Shown here piece by piece: positions 24,302-35,708 of a DNA stretch of 64,000 nucleotides; the stretch's first letter is position 1, and each line of letters opens with the position of its first letter. Source of the DNA: Bedellia somnulentella (taxonomy: Eukaryota; Arthropoda; Insecta; Lepidoptera; Bedelliidae); assembly GCA_963576735.1 (NCBI GenBank), contig OY755186.1, forward strand, positions 12,511,970 to 12,575,969, given 5' to 3'. Position numbers and translations under genes: made by a program. The notes under the pieces are model-generated. The model did not search any database. It saw only the letters and a program-made list of their open reading frames with translations, and was not told the DNA's origin.

Positions 24302-25727
24302 TCTATACTATAATAAGACTGTAACGAGGTCAAAACTGTACATTGAAGAAAAAAAAATAAAAACCGGTGGAATATGTTTTATTTTCGATACTGAAGCCAA
24401 ATTTGCTTTTTTTGAAAAAAAATGTCTGTCTGTCTGTCTGTCTGTATGTCCGTTCATCACGTTAATTCTACCGGACCGATCTTAATCAAATTTGGCATGA
24501 ATGTAGGTTATATACACCTGGCCAACATATAGGATATAATTTATCCCGGATTTCGCAAGGGTTCTCACAGGAGCATAAAAAAACATAACTTTTATATGGT
24601 TCCCCATATTAACACGATTAATTTTTTCATCGACCGACTTTATCGGACTCTTCATTAATAGTCTTTTTGGAAAAAATAAGGGTTTCATCCATTTTCATCA
24701 AAATAATTGTCCATTTAATTGTTTGTCAATAGTATAACTACTAGATATATAGGATATCACAAATTTGAGACTTACACAAATGTCTGCGTGGCGTAGCGGT
24801 ATACCGTTTGGTAAACACGAAGTACGAAAGTTTTTTGCTTTTGTGTTAGGTTAGAATAATAGGATGCACTAATCCTTCTTTTTCACATTCAACTATGCGA
24901 ATATGTATAAATAAAGATAATTGAAAGTATATTGTATGAATTTTGCGTATCCATTTGGTAGGTTTGAGAATATGTTTATAGCTTTTGTTTTTTTAACTAT
25001 TTTTAACTAATATTCTCATAGATATATTATGTTTTACTTACGCATAAATTAATATTCTGTTTAAGCCTCAGAATGCATAGTTTGTAAATAATAGTAAATA
25101 TCTCAATGTTAATTCAGTAACGCTATCTGTTGACCGATGATTGCAATCTCTCACACATCACCAACAGTCAGTGTAGGGGGCAGCACCGGGTCGCCAAACT
25201 GCTATCCATACTTACTCAAGATATTTTCATTTTTGAACGTAGAAACTTGGTTACAAAATGGTTTGTTTCATTTTTCTTATGAACAATTAAAAAGGTTTTT
25301 TGGAACTCATCCCCTAAGAGATTGAAATATATTATACATATTTTTGATCTATAAATACAATGTATCTAGAAATTTGAATCTTGATGCGATTGACTGATAT
25401 AACAACTACAAAAAGAAATGTATGAAATTCATCCATCAATCAATCATGAGAATATACTAACGGCTATAAATCCCAAAAAAGGGTAGCCACAGCTCCAGAG
25501 ATAGTAATTCTTTATCCACTTTTGGAAGTTGAATGGGGTCCGTCCAACTGCATCGCCCAATAATCACTTAAAAAGTCTCAATGTTCTTTATATCTATTAC
25601 AACGCCCACGGGAATATAAATACAAAAAACAGAAGTTAGTGTAGTTAGATAGTGTTTTGGTATTTTGGATGTAAACTGTATGCAAAAAATGTAGTCCACG
25701 CGGACGTAGTCGCGGGCAAAAAGCTAG
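24302..25727 (+). mobile_element. Helitron-like element (Lep1 type), array copy 3
   Basis: The array duplicate of 16861-18286, including the terminal hairpin and CTAG end. Confidence 0.65.
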
Positions 25728-26391
25728 TTGATAATAAGAAGTGTGTATTTCGCACTTCATATGCATGTAAAATGTAGGGTACCTTGTAGTTGTAGGGTAA
25801 ATTGATTTTTGTACGTATTACCATTTAAAACGTTAGGCGATAGATACATATTGTTTAGATTGTAATAATCTGAGATAAATAGTAGGGTGAATTTACTTTT
25901 GTTTGACTGGCACCGACTCAAAAATTAATTTAAGAGAATTGTAATATTTAGGTAGGTTGAACTGACGCGTGTGGAATAAAGAAATTGCTAAGGTTTTATC
26001 ACAGTACTCATATTCAATTAAAAAACTTATTTCGTACTTTTTAGTACTAGATTGTTTATTTTTGGTTGTTTTTCCAAGTATGAAGTTGGTTTTCTTTTTG
26101 TTAAAAATTATTTTATTTTACGAGTTTTAGAGATGGGTAGACCTGGCAAATATGCCTCTCTGATGAGGAAGCGACGGTTACTGTATTATTCTTCGTATTT
26201 CCGGTATTTCTATTATAGTACGATATTAAATAGGCTCAACCATATGTAACCTTACATTGTTCTTAAAATCCTTCGAAAGGCGATGGTCTACAATTCTACA
26301 TCTCAAGAAAGACTCAAACGTTCACGCCAAATATCCCTGAAGGGGTTAGCAGAGGTAGTAATTTATTTTATTTTATTTTATTTTATTATCG

Positions 26392-26872
26392 TTGGGGGGC
26401 TTACAGCTAAATTTACAATATAAAATAATAACATAGGCAGAAATAGGCCAATAACAAGCTCCCACATATGCATAAAAATAAAGAACATCGAAAACAACAG
26501 AGAAAAAGAAGGCTTAACTAAAAAAGGAATTTAACTAATTAATAAAACAACAGCAAGAAAAATGCACCGAGACAAATGATAAGATGAAGAAGAATGAAGA
26601 TGAAGCAACCGCTAATTTGAAACACTAAATTTTTTTAAAAGAAAAAGTCATTTGCAAATGATCGCTTAATGTGAGCTATACTGTTATGGAATAGATCCAA
26701 AGTGAGTTTATCGTTATGATAATTAAATTCATTGCAAGATCTGATAAGATAGGCATTACGTCTGTAATTTGTTTTGGTTGGGGGGACATGAAGCAAATCA
26801 TTGCTACGCAGTTTTTTTGAAGGAACTCTCAAGCAAATTTTCTTCTGAATATCACGTGACATTGCCACCTGT
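26392..26872 (-). pseudogene. LINE C-terminal fragment, array copy 3
   Basis: The array duplicate of 11510-11990 and 18951-19431. Confidence 0.6.
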
Positions 26873-27693
26873 TGTTCAGAGTACCCACGATTTGCTTAGG
26901 CAGTGTTCTCACGTTATACAGGGCAGGCCTATCGGCGTTTTGAACAAATACACTGTCACAAGATTGTGAGTTTCGACAGTCCCCTCGATTTCCTGGGATG
27001 CCATCATCAGATCCTGGTCTCATGGTACTTTCTCGGTAACAATAACATAACAAAGGAAATGTTTAGTGAACCTGTACTTCTCTTCATAAAAGCTACGAAG
27101 AGAAGTATAAATCTATATAGAATGTGGAAAGAACTGTTTCCTAATACCTAGTGATTGAGGACCCACACCTTCCATCATCAGCTCAGCAGCATAACAATAT
27201 GATTTTCAGAAGCAAATGCCAATATATAATATGTAAAACGCGGTACATTTGCCTAAAAAATTTCAGGGTTCCCCTCGATTTCTCCAGGATCCCATCATCA
27301 GACCCTGATATCATCATCATGGTACCAATCCGGGAGTATCTTCTTTCGAATAAAATAATAATAATCAAAATCGGTTCATAAATGGCGAAGTAATAGGCGA
27401 ACAAACATAAAAAAAAAATATACGGTCGAATTAAGAACACTCCTTTTTTTGAAGTCGGTTAAAAATTAATAAACAACACAGTTGATCAGAGTCGTCACCG
27501 TATGGAGTTTAATATCTTTTTAACCACGCAATTAACTCCGTTAAATGGTACCAAAGAATATCAAACCGAAAAGAAAAACTATTTTAGAAAGCCATTGGAT
27601 ATTAACGGAGTAATCGCGCAACATACATACATAATATAAAAAACCATACAAATTAAGTGAGTCGGTGAGTCGGTCGAAAACACGGCCTTATGA

Positions 27694-28137
27694 CTCCTGA
27701 ATGATAATCCCACAGTCGCTCAATTTATTGCCGGTCTAAAAACTGGAATTATCTCAAATTTGAGGAACCTTGTCAATTCAAAAAGAAACTGTGAGGATGA
27801 CAATAGCGAGTTGGTTGATAATTTTAAGGACCTATTCTCTAAAGATAAAACTCTTACTAAAAATTGTTACCCATTGCCGGATAAAATAGCTACATTAATT
27901 ACCGAGCAAGACATTAGTGTGAGTGACGATGAAATTATAGAAATTGAAAGCTCAGCGGAGCTGCAAGCATGTGCCTACGTATGCGGATTTATTTTCAAAA
28001 AATATAGTCAAGACTGTAAAAACTGCAAGAAGGCTATGCTTGCTGACAATCCGTCACTTATTCATCAATTTGTAGAAAATAAAGAATATGTTGACGGCAA
28101 ACATAGCCTTAAGTATGCCAATAACGAACGCGGCTAA
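27694..28137 (+). pseudogene. P-element-type transposase fragment, truncated, array copy 3
   Basis: Identical to copies 1 and 2 until the residues KYANNE (about 28128), where the array ends. Two foreign codons and a stop follow. The last 95 or so residues of the other copies are missing. Confidence 0.65.
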
Positions 28138-28316
28138 GGGTATTACGACTATTTAAGTGGTTTTCGGGCGAAGTTATTGGAGACCCGTCACAAACTTTCT
28201 TTTTACAATCGTTTCTCCACTTAATTTCCAAAAGTGGCTGAAGAATTTCTTATTCTGAAGCTCTAGCTACCACTTTTTGGGATTTATGGCCGTGAGTATA
28301 TGAATTTATGTAAAAA
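28129..28316 (+). repeat. SINE-like fragment, family A, at array edge
   Basis: Starts inside the family at CGGCTAAGGGTATT and continues through GGAGACCCGTCAC to GGCCGTGAGTATATG. Its 5' part is lost at the array breakpoint. Confidence 0.65.
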
Positions 28317-29635
28317 ATAAGCACTTTTGTTTTTCCCCAAGGGCCTATGTGGTCCCTCTAGTTCGCAGCTGGCATAACTACAACGCATTGGAGAGCCATT
28401 CAGTCTTCTTTCGTTAAAATAAAAACAAATCATGCCAAAAGCAAACGTTCCCACGTCATAGACTAAAGTCTTGTCGATAGCTAGGGTAGTGGTTAGTCTG
28501 ATTACGTAGTAATCTCTATATAGTTTGTGGTCGAAAACTCGAAAAACTTGATACAGATCCACAAACTTTTCTTGGCCGACGGCTGAATTGGTACTACTGT
28601 CGCCATTTTGAAATTACAGATTGTCATTGTCAATTTGCTCTCCACTAAATAAAACTTATAGGGTGACCTACGTATATAATATATTATCCTTTTCTGATTA
28701 ATATTTTTTGAGTGCGCACTTTTTTTTAAAGACAATTATTCATATAATGTTTCTTTGCTTATCAATAAGCGCTTTTCTTTCAAGTATTAAATATAAAAAA
28801 TTATGAAAAATATTATTTATTTTGCTAAAATTTTCAAAGCAGGCTAACATTATTTTTTTGTGCCACTTTTTAGGGAATCTATGTGTGAAAATTAAATGTA
28901 AAAGACAGTACACGACACGGAAAGCCTTTGAGCCTAACAAATCCTTGAGTGTAAAATAATAAAACTGTTCACAGAGATGTACAATTGGCAGTCTTATCGC
29001 TAAAAACGATCTTTCCCAGACAATATTTGGAAGGTAGGATCAGTAAATTCAGGGTACCATACAAGACAAGGGACAAATAAGTAAATATGTATAAATTAAA
29101 ACGAACTTATTTACTTAAAATAATAATTATTGATTAAATTAAAATTATAGAAATTGTTTTATTAAGACATTTCAAAACATAAATAAGTTAGCCTGTATGA
29201 TTTAAAATTATTCCCCTTATAATGGTTAATTTTTATTTAATGGCAATACTAATATCGATGACAGCGACGCCCTGACCGGCCAAGAAAAGTTTGTGAATCT
29301 GTAAATGTGTGGTTTTGTTTGTTTGTCTTGTCATTTGAGTTTGACATTGACAATGACGTTGCTTGGTTTTGTTCGGTTGGTTTGGTTCGTGTTCTGTTTA
29401 CATTTGAATGACACGGTTTACTTAACATTTCAGTATTTTATTTATTTGTGAAACTATTATTTATTGCTATGCTATATTCTAAATAATTTGCGATTCTATA
29501 AAATATCTGCAGTAAGAATATGTAATTATTTTTCAAACTTTGAGGTGTAGTTAAGTTTTTTAAATAAGTTATATGAACTTGAATTTTGTACACTAAAACT
29601 GCCTAACGGTATTGAAAATATAAGTCTAATTTACA
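28317..29635. other. Intergenic DNA upstream of UBIAD1
   Basis: No coding exons are seen. The last 350 bases, just before the UBIAD1 start, are likely promoter and 5' UTR, but no specific element can be named. Small minus-strand frames (28284-28940) match nothing I know. Confidence 0.4.
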
Positions 29636-30631
29636 ATGGAGACTGAAAGAAAACCTGAAGAAGAACTTCAAACAGCAGAAGGCAATTTACTTGAGCAACC
29701 AAAAGATGCAAATGCTTTCGGAGGGAGAAATCCGCTGATGAAAGTTCGCACTTATCTAGTGGCTGTGCGGGCATGGTCACTGAGTGCGTCGGTTCTACCA
29801 ACCCTGCTGGGCGCAGCTCTGGCATACCGGCTGCCCGGCGAGCGCGGGTTCAGTTGGCCGGCGTTGCTGCTCACATTGGCCACCGTAGTGCCCGTGCATG
29901 GCGCGGGGAACATTATCAACACGTACTTCGACTTTGTCAAAGGAATAGATAATCGAAAATCTGATGATAGAACACTTATTGATCATATCCTCAGTGTTGA
30001 TGAGGTTGTCTCTCTTGGAGCCCTGCTGTATCTAATAGGATGTGCATTTTTTGTGCTTCTAGTAATAGTATCACCTGCTCGTATGGAACATTTAGCTCTG
30101 GTTTACTTTGGGGGTTTGTCATCATCATTTTTATATACTGGTGGTATTGGATTAAAATATATAGCATTAGGAGATATTGTAGTTCTAGTAATTTTTGGGC
30201 CTGTTTCAGTAGTATTTGCATTCTTGGCCCAGACTGGTAGAGTAGACTGGTCTATCATCTACTATGCAATTCCGTTAGCTATGAATACTGAAGCTATTCT
30301 TCACAGTAATAATACCCGTGATTTGGAGACTGATAGTAAAGCAGAGATTGTTACTCTAGCCATATTGATTGGAAGAACTGCATCATTTCTGTTGTATGCA
30401 TTTTTATTGTTCTCTCCATATATAATGTTTGTTGTAGCTTCTGTGAGGTGCTCTTTATGGTTTCTACTCCCACTTTTAACACTGCCTAGAGCATTTGAAA
30501 TTGAGCGAAGGTTTCGCCAGCCTGAGACCATGTGTTATGTTCCTCGGCAGACTGCTAGGTTAAATTTCTATTTTGCTATGTTGTATGTTATATCTTGTCT
30601 GTGCGCTCAAAAGCTACCTTTTCTGTTATAG
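29636..30631 (+). CDS. UBIAD1: UbiA prenyltransferase domain protein 1, single coding exon
   Basis: A polytopic membrane prenyltransferase of ER/Golgi/mitochondrial membranes that attaches an isoprenoid chain to a quinone precursor (menaquinone-4 synthesis in vertebrates; the Drosophila orthologue is heix). The 331-residue frame is close to the 338 of the human protein. A hydrophilic N-terminus (1-35) is followed by RAWSLSASVLPTLLGAALAY and some eight hydrophobic segments. The two Asp-rich prenyl-diphosphate/Mg sites are visible: NIINTYFDFVKGIDN with KSDDRTL (residues 92-114) and HSNNTRDLETD (223-233), followed by TLAILIG. The first ATG after an upstream stop is used. No intron interrupts the frame. 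A polyadenylation signal AATAAA lies at 30862-30867. All key motifs are intact. Confidence 0.95.
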   Translation: METERKPEEELQTAEGNLLEQPKDANAFGGRNPLMKVRTYLVAVRAWSLSASVLPTLLGAALAYRLPGERGFSWPALLLTLATVVPVHGAGNIINTYFDFVKGIDNRKSDDRTLIDHILSVDEVVSLGALLYLIGCAFFVLLVIVSPARMEHLALVYFGGLSSSFLYTGGIGLKYIALGDIVVLVIFGPVSVVFAFLAQTGRVDWSIIYYAIPLAMNTEAILHSNNTRDLETDSKAEIVTLAILIGRTASFLLYAFLLFSPYIMFVVASVRCSLWFLLPLLTLPRAFEIERRFRQPETMCYVPRQTARLNFYFAMLYVISCLCAQKLPFLL

Positions 30632-31021
30632 TGTATTTATACTTAAATCTAAATAATGTTATTCTTCTTATGAGTGGTGCTAAAACTTTATTACATTGTG
30701 AATGTAAAGATAATTATGTGTTACTTCATTTCCTATCCCCAAGCGAGACTGTTAATCTAAAAGTATAGCACTACATGCTGCTGACCTAACATATCAGAAG
30801 AGATGTCATGGTGAACATATACATAATATTTTTATTGACTACTTATATTTTGCAAATACCTAATAAATCTTAGCTGCTGCTTAACCTGCTATAGTAGGTT
30901 AAAGGAAAACATCATATTATTGATATTTGTGTGAGGATATTAATGTGTTTTCTTATTGTGAAATTGTATTTCATGTAACAATATGTTATGGTTATTTATT
31001 TAAGTTAACTTAAACTCAAAC
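30632..31021. other. UBIAD1 3' flank
   Basis: AT-rich 3' UTR and flank with the AATAAA at 30862-30867. Nothing else is recognised. Confidence 0.5.
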
Positions 31022-31395
31022 AGCGACATGATAGTCCAGTGGGTAGAACACCCGCCCGAAAAACAGAAGGGCGTGAGTTCCAATCCTGGGACGGGCCTAC
31101 ACCAATTTGTCTTTTCTAAAGTCATATGTGTGGTTAATTTATCATGGTTGCTAACGGTGAGGGAAAAACATCGTGAGGAAACCCACATGGCTGAGTTGTA
31201 CTTAGTCATGTGACAGTGTATTCGTACAAAACGGCGATAGGCCTGCCCCCTATCACGTGAGTACACTGTCTAAGCAAAACGTGGGTACCTTCTCTGGAAA
31301 CTAGATGGCGCTTGCCATGTGAGTTCAGGAGTATGGGTACCTCTGCCAACCCCTTCGGGGATAAAACGGCGTGAACGTTTATGTTTATGTTTATG
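31022..31395 (+). repeat. tRNA-derived SINE, family C, near full length
   Basis: The head is tRNA-like (GATAGTCCAGTGGGTAGAAC then GAGTTCCAATCCTGGGACG). The body has TAATTTATCATGGTTGCTAA, CATCGTGAGGAAACCCACAT and GGCCTGCCCCCTATCACGTG, and the tail is TGCCAACCCCTTCGGGGATA with CGGCGTGAACGTTTATGTTT. It resembles SINEs known from noctuid moths (HaSE type). Other copies are at 37065, 49925 and 51975, with a related fragment at 31470-31640. Confidence 0.75.
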
Positions 31396-31469
31396 TTAAA
31401 CTCAATGATTCTGTTGATGAGTGAAAATCTGTTTAAGGCAATGCATATTAAAACAGCAAATTTAGGACT

Positions 31470-31640
31470 GGCTGCAGTGTGAAAGCAGTGATAGGCCTGC
31501 CCCCTTTCATGTGAATGTGTTGTCCAAGCAAAACATGAATATTCTGAACAGTGAAGGACATAAGTTATATGTGATATTCAGAAATATTAGTAACTCTGCG
31601 TTTGGGGATATAGATATGAATGCTAAGTTTGAGTTAATTA
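31470..31640 (+). repeat. SINE family C fragment
   Basis: Shares GTGATAGGCCTGCCCCCTTT and AAATATTAGTAACTCTGC with the copy at 31022-31395; head and tail are lost. Confidence 0.5.
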
Positions 31641-32361
31641 GGATAATACTTGCTTAACCTTTTATCTTTTCAAGGGTAAATTATCTTTGATCTACCTCTA
31701 TCTATTGTAAATGCCTAGTTTATGTTTGTTAAGATTATTGAATTAAGCACATATGAGCCGATACATTTCAAACCTGCTTAAACACTTTTAAAGAAAAACT
31801 CTTTTTTAGGCCTAATTATCTAACAAACTATGGGACTTAGGCTAGTAAGAACTTTATCGAATTATTCATTTTCATTATGTTAAATGCTTCCACTAAAATG
31901 TACAATATGATTTAGGGTGAACTTAGGCAATTTTGAAATGTATTGACTCATATTTTTAATAGTTCGGAAAATACAGAATAGTCATAGCAAGACCCATTAC
32001 GTAACATATTGATGCCAACTGTTTTCAAAGCAAATATAATACATACATACATACTCATACGCATACATTAGTATGTACATACATACATATACTCAGGGCT
32101 ATAAATCCCTTGAAGGGGTAGCCAGAGCTAAGGAATTAATATAATAATTGTAACAATATCAATGGTTCAAATATCTCCTTTCTTCATTTGTTTTTTCTTT
32201 ATTGTATCTGCTAAAGAAATATATAATATAAAGATATTTATATAAAATTATTTGTTTGTATGATTAATTTGATTTTTTTAGTTATATGAGATACAAGAAG
32301 CACAAAATAAAGAATGAAAATATTTTAAAATAACAATATAAAAAATACAGTGCTTTCAAAT
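31641..32361. other. Intergenic DNA with small SINE fragment
   Basis: AT-rich. A reverse, 5'-truncated family A SINE lies at about 32036-32140, with (CATA)n and TATACTCAGGGCTATAAATC. The base run TTTCAAAT at 32354-32361 is the left target duplication of the next element. Confidence 0.55.
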
Positions 32362-32622
32362 CAAGGATACTCTACATCTACACTATGGATCGGCCCTAAA
32401 CACTCTCAGAGCGTAGCAGGGGGCGTGGCCTATTGGCACTTAAAATGGCTGACCTAGGGTTGTATCATGCAAGAATCAGAATAGAAAAATATCGATAAAT
32501 TTGCCAACATGTTTATGTAGAAATAATTTATTTCAACAGTGGGCAAATACTTTTAATTTAGATCTAGATATTTTACCACCAGTTTTAAACCTTCATTTCG
32601 CCACCATGTATCACACATCACC

Positions 32623-33075
32623 ATGGATTTAACTCATGAACATTTTCGAGCTATAATTTATTATGATTTTCGGCGTGGGGTAAGTTAAAAGCAGTGCATT
32701 GATCAGTGGTTCAGTGAGATTAATCATGGGTGTCATATGCTCAAGGACGACTTTAAATCAGTTGTCGTACACATTACATATACTTACTTACGGCTATAAA
32801 TCTCTAGATAGGGTAGCCAGAGTTAAAGAATGACAAATTCCTCAGCCACCTTTGGGAAGTTGAGTGGGGAAAAGTTGGTAAAATAAAGGTTGTTGGTGAT
32901 GGGTGTCCAACCGCATCGCCCAAGATTCCCTTAAAACGCCGTTAAAAGTCCGTTAGTCGCCTCTTACGTAAACCCACCGGAAGAAATGGGGTAGTGCTAT
33001 TCTAAGCCGACACTACACAGTTGTCGTACACGTACAACAAAATATTGATGCTGTGCTTGACTTATATTGCAAGAT
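32623..33075 (+). pseudogene. Mariner transposase N-terminal fragment, interrupted
   Basis: Begins ATG GAT TTA ACT and encodes MDLTHEHFRAIIYYDFRRG, a typical mariner N-terminal helix-turn-helix opening, then an in-frame stop, QWFSEINHG, and after the SINE an NIDAV-like segment. A family A SINE (32773-33018) splits it. Large parts are deleted and no catalytic domain remains. It is a separate relic from the C-terminal mariner part in the tandem array. Confidence 0.7.
32773..33018 (-). repeat. SINE-like element, family A, with 13-14-bp target duplication
   Basis: A full-length reverse copy flanked by the perfect direct repeat AGTTGTCGTACAC (32760-32772 and 33019-33031; one further C may belong to it). 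It lies inside the mariner fragment, which itself lies in the P-type element. This copy defines the family's ends well: 5' GTGTAGTGTCGGCTTAG and 3' GCCGTAAGTAAGTATATGTA. Confidence 0.9.
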
Positions 33076-33196
33076 CGTACATATAAATACTAAAAAAACA
33101 ACGTATTTAAATTAGAAATGTTACATTTATTCATTTTTAAATAACGTCAATTTGTTATAACACGTTCTGAATGAAACCTTTTCATTCGTGATTTTT

Positions 33197-33753
33197 TTAT
33201 GATAAACCATACCATTTTTTTACAATGCAATGCCAATTATTATGCCGATGGTTGATGTTTTCAAAGCCAATACCATCAAGCCACTTTCTTCTCCGTGCTT
33301 CACTTGTAGGAAACCTGAAATTATTTAATTTTAGTAATCAATAACCACCTAATAAGTAACAAATGTGATGAAAAGTGTAAACTATAAAAATTATGTTACC
33401 TACATTTTGGAAGGCATTAAGATTTTTAATAGGTTAACCAACCAACCAACTTAAACCGAATCTGATAGTACTTAAACATCGATAATACTAAATGATCAGT
33501 GTTTCACATCACTAGGTAAACAATGAGAGGAAATAATTTTGGAAGAAATCATGAAAACTAAGCCTTTTATGGCGAAAATATTACAATGATCATGAAGTTT
33601 CTTCCGATCACATCGAGGAAGCATGAAATACACCAAAAAAATACTCTTGACCGAAGTGAAAACAAAGATAATAATTACTTACTTGTGCAAAGTTAATTGA
33701 GGCTGATTTTCGCTATTACGGGCGCCACAATCTTTAACAGAGCAACAGGGCAT
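33197..33753 (-). pseudogene. THAP-domain mini-gene (two exons), truncated
   Basis: Exon 1 is 33683-33753 and exon 2 is 33197-33314 on the minus strand, with donor GTAAGT and acceptor TTTCAG in matching phase, giving 62 residues. The start MPCCSVKDCGARNSE and the later FPTSEARRRKWLDGIG with a Trp nearby are typical of the THAP zinc-finger DNA-binding domain (C2CH). The third zinc ligand pair (Cys-x2-His, usually in a VCSxHF block) is missing: the frame ends soon after NNWHCIVKKW. It is therefore unlikely to fold as a complete finger. It would be the first part of a P-type transposase gene. Confidence 0.65.
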
Positions 33754-34109
33754 TGTGCATTTATATTACCCATGTAAATTTATGGTCCAAAACTTGATTA
33801 ATCAATGTCCAAAACACAATAAACACAATCAACACTTTTGTTTACAAAGCAACTTGACAGATCAAATGGCGACTAAGATGGCATCTGGGTACGCCCTATC
33901 ATAATCGTAACGTCTTGACGAAATTTTGCCATAAACAACAAGAAGTAAACATGTATTGTTCTCTTTTTCAAAAGATTAAACTCGGAAGGTTAGAAAGAGA
34001 AAACGGCATATGAAATATTTCTGTTGCGATATGATTATTATTTGCATAACGTTATTTAGATATAGTACCACAGGGCCCATCCGTAGTGTAGAGTATCCTT
34101 GTTTCAAAT

Positions 34110-35708
34110 TCAGCACCTTTTTGCAAGACGAAAGACCATTTCTCTGACAAAAATTTTATTTATCTATATTTAAAATCTCCATCCCTACAAACATTTTGCC
34201 AGTTATATGCTACACATATAACAGTGTCTCGTAAATAGACACCATTCACTTACCAAATAACTGCGAAGATCCTTTGCTTTTAGTTTGTTTTTCTCCCTTC
34301 GAGCCTGATCATACAAAATATTTCCTATCTCAGTTCCTCATGAGTGTTTAATTCATATGTTTGGATTGAAATAAACTCTCTTCAGATTTTTGTATTTGTG
34401 TGCAATATATGTGTGAAGACATCATCTTCTATCCTTAATATGAAGTAACTTGAAATACCAACCCTTGATGTAAGCATGGACACTACACCGTGCTGGAGAA
34501 TATTCTATGCCGTTTTAGTTCGTACATCTAGTCTAACAAAGGAAGAAATAGGAAAATACAAAAACAACTATATGTTTTTCATTTAATTTATTTCTCTACA
34601 CATATGGTTTTTATTTGAAATAAGGATAAAAATTGTAACACCTTTAGTAATGTTTGACATAGGGAGAGCTATACAATAAATGAGTTTGATACACATTCAG
34701 TAAAATACATTTACTTGTTAAATAATAGTGATTTTTATTACATTCTACACCAGTTACTAAAAAACCTGCAAATAATAAAAATGCTGATAAAATATGGAAG
34801 AAAATTCAACATAAGAAGTATTGTTGGAAGTTTTTGCTTTATAATACAAAGTATTTGGATTAGTTGAGCTAATTTAACAGTCAGTTATAAAACCTACAAT
34901 GTTAGCAGACTGAAGACTTCTTACATTATTTCGTTGGGATATATGATTTAAGAGATGACAAAAAGAAACATTTCTTATAAGTTCCCACATCAAAACGCAG
35001 CGTCACGTTTGGCTAACACAATACAACAAGGAAGCAAAATATACGGGATTGTAACTAGGAAAACATTACTATTCATGACAACGACACATACATTGCTAGA
35101 CATTTACATTTTGCTACTATATTGTGGCGTTAGGGTATTACATCACTTGTGTTCTGATATGAATAATTATAAAAGCTGCCAATAATGCAGTACATGTAGG
35201 TAATAGGAATAGGTACAACTATAATATAGCTGACTGACAGAGAAGTCCTATTTTAGTTGACAAGAGTAAACTAAAATGTTTTTGTCATCAACAGCAATAA
35301 AACAGGAACTAAATCACTTTAATATTACCATATACACATAAAATTATTATAAAGTCGAGACTTGTTGAAATAACAAAAATATTTTATTATAACTCTAAGT
35401 AATATAAAATCCATAAAATGTATAAATCAATTCATATTTTCTATGTGTTACCACAAAAATAAAAGTCTTTTGAATATTTCTAACGTAAAAATTTCACCAC
35501 TAAATTTAAGAGTCGAATATTCTTGTCTGCATAATGGTTACTCTGCGTTTGGGTTATGAGCGGAGTACAGAATATCGAATGCAGATGAATACAGGTGATA
35601 ATATAAGTGTCGTGGCGTTGTAATGATCACTTACTTGGACAATAGTCCAGGAATGGCTGGACCCAGCTAGGCTAGTCTTGTTAAAGTTAATGTTGAGTCA
35701 GGATGGGC
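34110..35708. other. UBE4B 3' flank and probable 3' UTR
   Basis: AT-rich DNA with no coding similarity. The UBE4B 3' UTR must extend left from 35709; several TTTATT (minus-strand AATAAA) sites occur, for example near 35386, but I cannot say which is used. Confidence 0.4.

Larger units (their letters stand above)
23264..28128. repeat. Tandem array copy 3 (truncated at right)
   Basis: Matches copy 2 at an offset of 7,441 bases with no difference in the stretches I compared. It breaks off at about 28128 inside the P transposase fragment and passes straight into a family A SINE-like fragment. About 4.9 kb of the unit is present. Confidence 0.92.
32362..34101 (-). mobile_element. P-superfamily DNA transposon relic with THAP exon
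   Basis: A 1.74-kb element with imperfect terminal inverted repeats of about 30 bases: the left end begins CAAGGATACTCTACA (32362), the right end is its complement ending at 34101, and the left arm has a 5-base internal duplication. It is flanked by the exact 8-bp direct repeat TTTCAAAT (32354-32361 and 34102-34109). Eight-base target duplications and a THAP-domain product fit the P superfamily. Inside are a THAP mini-gene on the minus strand, a mariner fragment and a SINE, so it is a dead, secondarily invaded copy. Confidence 0.75.

Noticed and set aside
9599..27440. Many short open frames repeated at 7.44-kb spacing as conserved small proteins
   Set aside because: Their conservation comes from the tandem duplication of the DNA and most lie in Helitron or LINE non-coding sequence.
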